DNA of 11,335 bases from JBJKPP01 sp046706145 (lineage in GTDB: Bacteria > Bacteroidota > Ignavibacteria > Ignavibacteriales > Ignavibacteriaceae), in NCBI GenBank assembly GCA_046706145.1, contig JBJKPP010000223.1, positions 1 through 11,335 on the forward strand, read 5' to 3'. Position 1 is the stretch's first letter, and every line of letters begins with the position of its first letter. The notes beneath the pieces were generated by a model. It was not told where the DNA came from. It worked only from the letters and a program-made list of their open reading frames with translations, and did not search any database. Positions 6,968 to 11,335 of the stretch are shown piece after piece. Both the position numbers and the translations under genes were made by a program.

Positions 6968-9133
6968 TTATTTGACAGAATTAATATCTACGGTTACTTC
7001 TTTTTTGCCGTCGGATGGTAATCTTAAGATAAATAAACGAGCGTTCGGATCATAACTAATTTCTCCTTTGTTAGAAGTAACTGGATTTTCAGAATAACCT
7101 TGCAAATTTACCACAGATTCATTTTTAGCAAACAGCACGTTTAATTCGAGTCTATTTTTATCATTCATAATGCTTGCAATTCTTTTTTTGCCTGTTGAAA
7201 CAATCTTATCAGCGTCACCTAGGAATGCAATTCCTGAAGAATTTAGCGGAGCTATTATATAGTACGTATAAAGTTCATTGGGAAGAGTATCATTAAATGA
7301 ATCTGCATTGTCAACTACCTGTATTTTTTTTGTCAGAGGATCAAAGACAACCACATTTCCTTTAAGTCCGAGTTCTGAAGGGATAAAGTTTATTTCTTTA
7401 CTGTCAGATGTATTATTTATAAATGCAAATATATATCCGGTTATTATATTTTTATGTTTTGTATATGTGTATCCGAGAATAGGGGTTTTTGCTCCTTCAG
7501 CATCATTTATGTAATCATTATCAACCGGTAAAATAGGAACATCCGGTTTCACAAGAACGCCGTCCTTTCTACATGCCAACATAATATTTTCTTTGTCTTC
7601 TTTGCCGATTGCATCTCCTGTCCCAACCGGACCATCTGATAACACAGAAAGGATCATATTTCCTAATTCGCTGCTTTTAAAAACATCACACCATGGATAA
7701 ATCCCACACTCATAAGCAAATTGTGAGGTATAGAGAAAGTTTTTCCATTTCTGCGGTTCAAAACGATCATCGCTCGTGCGGATAGAAGTTAGATTGTTGT
7801 ATTTTAATCCTTGAAGAAAAAATCTTGGCATTGCCATACAGTATTGCATTGTTAAACCATCTTTCATGCAAGCATTTGTCATTCCATCTGTAAATGCATT
7901 CCCTACTTTAATGTTTTTAGACATTTCTGGACTTTTATTATAAATGTAATTCAGCCAATCCTGTTCATAGCAAATAACCCCAGCTTGATGAATATAATCA
8001 ATAATATGATTCCAGAATTTTGGGTCAATAGCTGCAAAGCCTGTTATTTTGTACCTATTGTGATAAGGACTTGAAGGGTCAATCCATCTATTGTGGGTTA
8101 CAAGTGGAAGGCCAAGTTTCTTTTGGAATCCAGATAAACCATCTGGGAAAAGAAAAGGATCTGCAGTGTAACTCATTAATCCACCGTAACGATTCCATTT
8201 GCCAAAGGGAAGTTTTTTATTTTTATGTTCTGCATCTGGTTTACCGTTGGGATCGTAAATTGATTTTTCATACCACCAACTGTCAAGCTGCATATATCCA
8301 AGTGGAATACCTTCTTTTTCATATCTTTTCCTTAATTTTAATAAGGTTTGAGAGTAACCCAATGAAGTATCATAGTTATAATAATAATCAGCACCATTGT
8401 CGGTCCAGTAACCATAATATTTAAGAATAGGATTTGCATCATTTGCCGGCAGTTGACGATTATATAAATTTCTTATAGCATTCCCCCATATGTTCCATGT
8501 ATTGCGGATCCCTTTCCCCAATACCAAAATAGTTTTATGAGTAAATTTGGCAGGAAGGTTTTCAATATTCTCATTTAAACTGCTGCTTATTAATTTATTT
8601 CCATCTCCTTGTAATTCTGATACTATAAAATCAGATGCTGGCGAAATGATAAAAGCATTCTTTTCATTATTGAAAAACAGCCAAGGAGTAGATGTCTCGT
8701 CAAGTTTAAATTCTGGTGGTGCAAATGCGTCATTAAAATAACTGAATTTATGCATATCTTTAGGAAATTCAGTAAACGATGGGAAAGCCTTTGGTTTATT
8801 AGCAGAACCGTTTGGAAGAGTTAAAAAGAAGACAATCACTGAATTTTGTTTGTACCATTTAATTGCACCCGCGTAAGAAATACTATCATTCCAAGTAAAC
8901 ACAGTTTCTTGAAAATTTCCTTCATTATCTTCACCACGGAGGGTTCTGACATTAGTTAACTTATTATTAACGCTACCTCTAAAAATCCAATGCATCTGTT
9001 TTGATGTTATGGAATATTCACCGGTAGTTTTATTAACATTGACGTTTATATCTGTAAGAGATTGTGGAAAAGAAACCGAATAATAAGATGCAAAAGAAAA
9101 AATAAAAATGGTCAATAAAGACTTGAGTTTCAT
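6968..9133 (-). CDS. Secreted glycoside-hydrolase-like protein (clan GH-D/GH36-like TIM barrel)
   Basis: This 721-residue protein has a signal peptide (lysines at 2 and 4, hydrophobic core 6-18, likely cleavage near S-V-S at 19-21), so it acts outside the cytoplasm. Residues about 25-220 look like an N-terminal beta-sandwich. The barrel begins with KYYGYWTDNGADYYY (238-252) and carries a YMQLDSWW strand (280-287), comparable to the 'DDGW' strand of GH27/GH36. It also has YEQDWL (389-394), where Asp392 is the candidate nucleophile, and SIRTSDDRF (450-458), where Asp455/456 is the candidate acid/base. LSDGPVGTGD (498-507) resembles the LSGGPVYVSD stretch of raffinose-synthase relatives. A C-terminal beta domain (about 560-721) includes ELYTYYIIAPLNSSGIAFLGD (a 21-residue stretch starting at 620). 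A glycosidase or transglycosidase on an alpha-linked sugar is inferred; substrate and exact family are unknown. The ribosome site AAGGA (9145-9141) lies 7 bases before ATG. The 61-residue membrane-protein gene is immediately upstream. Confidence 0.75.
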   Translation of the reverse strand: MKLKSLLTIFIFSFASYYSVSFPQSLTDINVNVNKTTGEYSITSKQMHWIFRGSVNNKLTNVRTLRGEDNEGNFQETVFTWNDSISYAGAIKWYKQNSVIVFFLTLPNGSANKPKAFPSFTEFPKDMHKFSYFNDAFAPPEFKLDETSTPWLFFNNEKNAFIISPASDFIVSELQGDGNKLISSSLNENIENLPAKFTHKTILVLGKGIRNTWNIWGNAIRNLYNRQLPANDANPILKYYGYWTDNGADYYYNYDTSLGYSQTLLKLRKRYEKEGIPLGYMQLDSWWYEKSIYDPNGKPDAEHKNKKLPFGKWNRYGGLMSYTADPFLFPDGLSGFQKKLGLPLVTHNRWIDPSSPYHNRYKITGFAAIDPKFWNHIIDYIHQAGVICYEQDWLNYIYNKSPEMSKNIKVGNAFTDGMTNACMKDGLTMQYCMAMPRFFLQGLKYNNLTSIRTSDDRFEPQKWKNFLYTSQFAYECGIYPWCDVFKSSELGNMILSVLSDGPVGTGDAIGKEDKENIMLACRKDGVLVKPDVPILPVDNDYINDAEGAKTPILGYTYTKHKNIITGYIFAFINNTSDSKEINFIPSELGLKGNVVVFDPLTKKIQVVDNADSFNDTLPNELYTYYIIAPLNSSGIAFLGDADKIVSTGKKRIASIMNDKNRLELNVLFAKNESVVNLQGYSENPVTSNKGEISYDPNARLFILRLPSDGKKEVTVDINSVK

Positions 9134-9196
9134 ATATATTTCCTTAAAGGATCAAAAAAATAAAAAGTGAGAGTTTAATCCTTAAATAACAAATAG

Positions 9197-9382
9197 CTAT
9201 TCAGCTTTTGGTCTTGTCTTCAACGATCTAATAATTGATACAAGAGAACTTCCTACGACCATACCACATGCAAAAAGTCCAATGATTTGAACTGTGCGAA
9301 CGTTATCAGTAAATTCAATTAATCCAACTGCAGTAAAAATTACTATAAATGCCAGATTTCTAATAAGGTCTTTTTTATCCAT
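9197..9382 (-). CDS. Small two-helix membrane protein of unknown function
   Basis: I do not recognise this 61-residue protein. It has a charged N-terminus (MDKKDLIRN), a first hydrophobic segment at about 9-24, a short polar loop (EFTDNVRT, 23-30), a second hydrophobic segment at about 31-50 containing a small-residue GMVVGSS stretch (40-46), and a basic tail ending RSLKTRPKAE. The positive charges at both ends suggest both termini face the cytoplasm. The gene is credible despite its size: a clear AAGGA ribosome site (9394-9390) sits 7 bases before the ATG, and the protein is hydrophobic in a patterned way. It lies 70 bases after the SDR gene and 63 bases before the secreted glycosidase-like gene, which has the same ribosome site and spacing, so the two may form a transcription unit. 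No function is claimed. Confidence 0.72.
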   Translation of the reverse strand: MDKKDLIRNLAFIVIFTAVGLIEFTDNVRTVQIIGLFACGMVVGSSLVSIIRSLKTRPKAE

Positions 9383-9415
9383 TATTTTTTCCTTATAGAT
9401 TTTTGTGAAAAAAAT

Positions 9416-9446
9416 AATCTAAGCGATTTTATAAAATAATAGTCAA
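9416..9446 (-). promoter_or_regulatory. Candidate promoter for the small membrane protein and glycosidase genes
   Basis: On the minus strand TTGACT (9446-9441) is followed after 19 bases by TAGATT (9421-9416), about 34 bases before the ATG of the 61-residue gene. The -35 box is identical to the one in front of kgd, but the spacer is longer than the ideal 17 and the -10 box is poor. Within the same region the perfect palindrome ATTTTATAAAAT (9426-9437) could be an operator or chance. Confidence 0.22.
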
Positions 9447-9452
9447 ATAATT

Positions 9453-10130
9453 TCATGATCTTTTATGACTCCTTCGAGCCGCTTCATGTATGTCCAAACA
9501 TTCCAAAATCTGTTTTGAATAAGTATGCAATGAAACTTCGATCATTGCTGTTCCCAATTCCTTTAATGTGCAGATATACTTTGAGAAAAAAATACTTAAA
9601 ATTGGATAAATCAGTGCAACAATCTTAGCAGGTAAGAATGCGTTTTTCAGTCCTTTAGTTGGTTTGATATATCCTGGTCTAAAAGCATAAACGCTTTTGA
9701 AAGGAAGTTTCATCAGGTCATTTTCTGTCTTTCCTTTTACACGTGCCCACATTGAACGGCCTTTTTCCGTACTATCGGTTCCCGCACCGGAAACGTAGCA
9801 GAAAGTCATATCTGTATTTAGCTTTGATAACGTTTTTGCTGCAGTCATCGTGAGATCGTAAGTCAGCCGAGTATATTCGTTCTCTTTCTTTCCGATAGAA
9901 GTAACACCAAGACAGAAAAAACATGCATTATAACCGTTTAAATCTTCGTCGATATCAGCATAATTGAAAAAGTCTTTATGAATTAATTCTTTCAATTTTT
10001 TATGCCTTACATTGCAAGAACGTCTGCCAATAACCAAAACCGATTCCACATCAGGATGTTTAAGAGTTTCGTGAAGAACACCCTCACCAACCATGCCTGT
10101 TGCTCCGAAAATAATCGCTTTAATTTTCAT
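9453..10130 (-). CDS. NAD(P)-binding atypical short-chain dehydrogenase/reductase family protein
   Basis: This 225-residue single-domain Rossmann protein carries the atypical SDR nucleotide motif GATGMVG (G9-x-x-G12-x-x-G15) directly at its N-terminus. A GRR after the second strand (35-37) favours NADP(H) over NAD(H). CLGVTSIGKKE (73-83), YVSGAG (112-117) and FRPGYIKPT (150-158) are typical of the NAD(P)H-binding/epimerase-like branch that includes HTATIP2-type proteins. The usual catalytic YxxxK is W128-A-R-V-K132, so the active-site tyrosine is replaced by tryptophan while the lysine is kept. The protein may thus be a reductase with altered chemistry or a nucleotide-sensing protein. A hydrophobic stretch at about 164-182 could contact a lipid-like ligand or membrane. 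The gene lies 19 bases downstream of the VOC gene, so co-transcription is likely. The substrate is unknown. Confidence 0.82.
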   Translation of the reverse strand: MKIKAIIFGATGMVGEGVLHETLKHPDVESVLVIGRRSCNVRHKKLKELIHKDFFNYADIDEDLNGYNACFFCLGVTSIGKKENEYTRLTYDLTMTAAKTLSKLNTDMTFCYVSGAGTDSTEKGRSMWARVKGKTENDLMKLPFKSVYAFRPGYIKPTKGLKNAFLPAKIVALIYPILSIFFSKYICTLKELGTAMIEVSLHTYSKQILECLDIHEAARRSHKRS

Positions 10131-10149
10131 TCCGGCTTATTTTTTGTAT

Positions 10150-10533
10150 TTATTGTTTTGGTGCTGAAGTAATCCACCATTCATTCCCGAAGGGATCTTT
10201 TACCCCTCCAGATCGTCCGTAAGATTGGTCGGAGACTTCTCTCAAAACTGTTGCTCCGGCATCAATTGCTTTTTTGTATGTTTCATCAGCATTATCCACA
10301 TAGATAAAAAAGCAGGCATTTCGTACCTCAAATTCTTTGGTGCAGTCGGCAAACATAACTGTGCTGCCATCAATCAATATTTCATCGTGCATTATAGTAT
10401 TCTCATCTCTCATCGTCTTGTGTTCTTTATTTTCTTTGGCATCAAAAACTTTTTGAGCGAATTCTAGAAATTTTTGTGCGTCTTTTAATATTAGGTAAGG
10501 CATTACTGTTTGATAGCCTTCCGGTATTTTCAT
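10150..10533 (-). CDS. VOC-superfamily (glyoxalase/bleomycin-resistance-like, PhnB type) protein
   Basis: This 127-residue cytoplasmic protein has the two beta-alpha-beta-beta-beta modules of the vicinal oxygen chelate fold. The first opens with VMPYLILKDAQKFLEFAQKVF (starting at residue 10, 21 residues) and carries MHDEI (48-52); the second opens with ACFFIYVDNADETYKKAIDAG (starting at 73, 21 residues). The C-terminal signature SYGRSGGVKDPFGNEWWIT (104-122) is characteristic of PhnB-like members. Such proteins usually act as homodimers and bind small ligands or metals, and many have no known reaction, so no enzyme activity is claimed. The AAGGA ribosome site (10544-10540) lies 6 bases before ATG and fixes the start. 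It is 29 bases after the carbonic anhydrase gene and 19 bases before the SDR gene. Confidence 0.88.
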   Translation of the reverse strand: MKIPEGYQTVMPYLILKDAQKFLEFAQKVFDAKENKEHKTMRDENTIMHDEILIDGSTVMFADCTKEFEVRNACFFIYVDNADETYKKAIDAGATVLREVSDQSYGRSGGVKDPFGNEWWITSAPKQ

Positions 10534-10562
10534 TGTTCTTCCTTCATTTGAAAATTTTTAGC

Positions 10563-11189
10563 TTATGCAATACGGTAAATTTCTGATATGCCCTCTAAAA
10601 TTTTATCAAAATTAATTTTTAAATCAATCAAATTGCCGCTATGAATATCAAAAACCCATCCGTGAACAGTAAGTTTTCTCTCTCTTATAGCTTTTTGTAC
10701 ATCCGATGTTTTAATAACATTTACACATTGTTCTTGTACATTTAATTCTACAAGTCTTTTGTATTTGTTTTCTTGATCTTTAATGACATTGAGTTCATTT
10801 CTGTGGAGACGATATACATCCCGTATATTTCTCAGCCATGGATTTAAAATTCCAAGGTCAGCAGATTGCATAGCTGCCTTAACACCACCACAATAATAAT
10901 GTCCGCAGACCACAATATGATTTACTTTAAGATGACTAACTGCAAAATTTATCACTGACATTACATTTAAATCTGTATTTGGAACCATGTTGGCAATATT
11001 TCTGTGTACAAAAACATCTCCAGGTTGAACTCCCATTAATTCTTCCGCAGTTACACGGCTATCAGAACAGCCAATGTATAAAATCTCCGGACTTTGTCCC
11101 TTAGATAATTTTTTAAAATAATCTTTATCTATTTTTAGTTTCTCTGAAACCCACTTTTGATTATTCTTAAAAATTTGTTGAATATTCAT
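10563..11189 (-). CDS. can: Beta-class carbonic anhydrase (Can type)
   Basis: This cytoplasmic zinc enzyme interconverts CO2 and bicarbonate and supplies bicarbonate for carboxylases. The 208 residues align almost without gaps to E. coli Can (220 residues). The zinc ligands Cys41, His97 and Cys100 are present, as is the Asp43-Arg45 dyad in CSDSR (41-45). Further family motifs are FVHRNIANMVPNTDLN (60-75), VCGHYYCGG (94-102), ELNVQEQ (148-154) and TVHGWVFDIHSG (174-185). Can-type enzymes have a non-catalytic bicarbonate pocket made of Trp39, Arg64 and Tyr181. The equivalent residues here are Tyr38, Arg63 and Phe180, so two of three are changed conservatively. No Shine-Dalgarno sequence is visible before the ATG. 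It is the first gene of a probable carbonic anhydrase-VOC-SDR operon and diverges from the gene starting at 11312. Confidence 0.95.
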   Translation of the reverse strand: MNIQQIFKNNQKWVSEKLKIDKDYFKKLSKGQSPEILYIGCSDSRVTAEELMGVQPGDVFVHRNIANMVPNTDLNVMSVINFAVSHLKVNHIVVCGHYYCGGVKAAMQSADLGILNPWLRNIRDVYRLHRNELNVIKDQENKYKRLVELNVQEQCVNVIKTSDVQKAIRERKLTVHGWVFDIHSGNLIDLKINFDKILEGISEIYRIA

Positions 11190-11206
11190 ATTACAGCTTG
11201 TGTTTA

Positions 11207-11236
11207 TTGACTTGTGATATTAGTTGAATGTTTAAT
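11207..11236 (+). promoter_or_regulatory. Candidate promoter for the gene starting at 11312
   Basis: TTGACT (11207-11212) is followed after 18 bases by TTTAAT (11231-11236), with a TATAAA overlapping at 11236-11241. It points out of the window in the 122-base divergent region between the carbonic anhydrase and the right-edge gene. The match to the sigma70 consensus is fair and unproven. Confidence 0.27.
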
Positions 11237-11311
11237 ATAAACCCTTTCTGTTAAAATGGCTAATCTGCGGTCTTGGTTTATCGAACTCCATGATTCTTCT
11301 TTTAAAGAAAA

Positions 11312-11335
11312 ATGAAAGCTGAAATTATTTTAGTG
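11312..11335 (+). CDS. Start of a plus-strand gene, possibly CinA-like (3' part outside the window)
   Basis: Only eight codons are visible, MKAEIILV, running to the last base. An in-frame stop (TAA 11303-11305) lies just upstream, so this ATG is the only available start in that frame. The string resembles the N-terminus of CinA/molybdopterin-binding-domain proteins, which typically begin M-x-A-E-I-I-x-x-G, with the glycine just beyond the window edge. CinA proteins act as nicotinamide-mononucleotide deamidases in pyridine nucleotide recycling. A purine-rich stretch (AAAGAAAA, 11304-11311) precedes the ATG. The existence of a gene here is plausible because of the divergent gap and a candidate promoter; its identity is a guess from eight residues. 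Confidence 0.45.

Noticed and set aside
8071..8424. Plus-strand 117-residue open frame inside the secreted glycosidase-like gene
   Set aside because: It lies fully antisense to well-supported coding sequence with barrel motifs, has no family resemblance and an odd, tyrosine/histidine-rich composition typical of shadow frames.
9426..9437. Perfect palindrome ATTTTATAAAAT
   Set aside because: Short, purely A/T, no loop, and expected by chance in such AT-rich spacer DNA. It is not a terminator; an operator role cannot be supported from one copy.
11204..11329. Minus-strand open frame of about 40 codons upstream of the carbonic anhydrase
   Set aside because: It reads fairly like protein but has no usable start codon between its flanking stops, and it is antisense to the start of the right-edge gene.
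1..11335. Search for mobile elements, CRISPR arrays, tRNA/rRNA genes or a defence system
   Set aside because: No transposase-like or integrase-like protein, regularly spaced repeats or cloverleaf-like sequence was seen. Nearly all the DNA is covered by ordinary metabolic genes, with gaps of at most about 125 bases.

Overview
The window is an AT-rich bacterial chromosome segment with ten complete or nearly complete protein genes and one gene start at the right edge. The most informative lineage marker is a 2-oxoglutarate dehydrogenase in which the E2 acyltransferase domain is fused to the N-terminus of E1, as in actinobacterial Kgd/OdhA. Here it sits in a low-GC genome beside a GIN-domain (DUF2807) lipoprotein, and several genes have AAGGA-type ribosome sites. 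That combination points to a free-living member of the Bacteroidetes/Chlorobi/Ignavibacteria side of the tree, with Ignavibacteria a reasonable guess. This is inference from gene content, not from a marker gene. No rRNA, tRNA, CRISPR array, insertion sequence or phage gene was seen, and the segment reads as core or housekeeping chromosome.

Layout. (1) Bases 1-1150, plus strand: the C-terminal part of a SAM-dependent methyltransferase, then a GIN-domain lipoprotein. (2) 1186-4797, minus strand: the fused E1-E2 2-oxoglutarate dehydrogenase (kgd), convergent with the lipoprotein gene. (3) 4902-6896, plus strand, divergent from kgd: pyridoxamine 5'-phosphate oxidase (pdxH) and an ApcT-like amino-acid permease that starts with TTG. 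(4) 6968-11189, all minus strand. In transcription order these are a Can-type beta-carbonic anhydrase, a PhnB-like VOC protein, an atypical SDR, a 61-residue two-helix membrane protein and a large secreted glycosidase-like protein. The first three are separated by only 29 and 19 bases and are probably one operon. The last two have gaps of 70 and 63 bases and may have their own promoter. (5) 11312 to the end, plus strand: the first eight codons of a gene whose start resembles CinA.

Functionally the window mixes central carbon metabolism (TCA-cycle oxoglutarate decarboxylation, CO2/bicarbonate interconversion), vitamin B6 cofactor supply, amino-acid uptake and extracellular carbohydrate processing. 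I see no clearly novel multi-gene system. The items most worth a second look are: the secreted 721-residue protein, which keeps clan GH-D-like motifs but has a changed nucleophile motif; the carbonic anhydrase, whose regulatory bicarbonate pocket is conservatively altered; the stand-alone E2-E1 fusion; and two short frames overlapping gene junctions.
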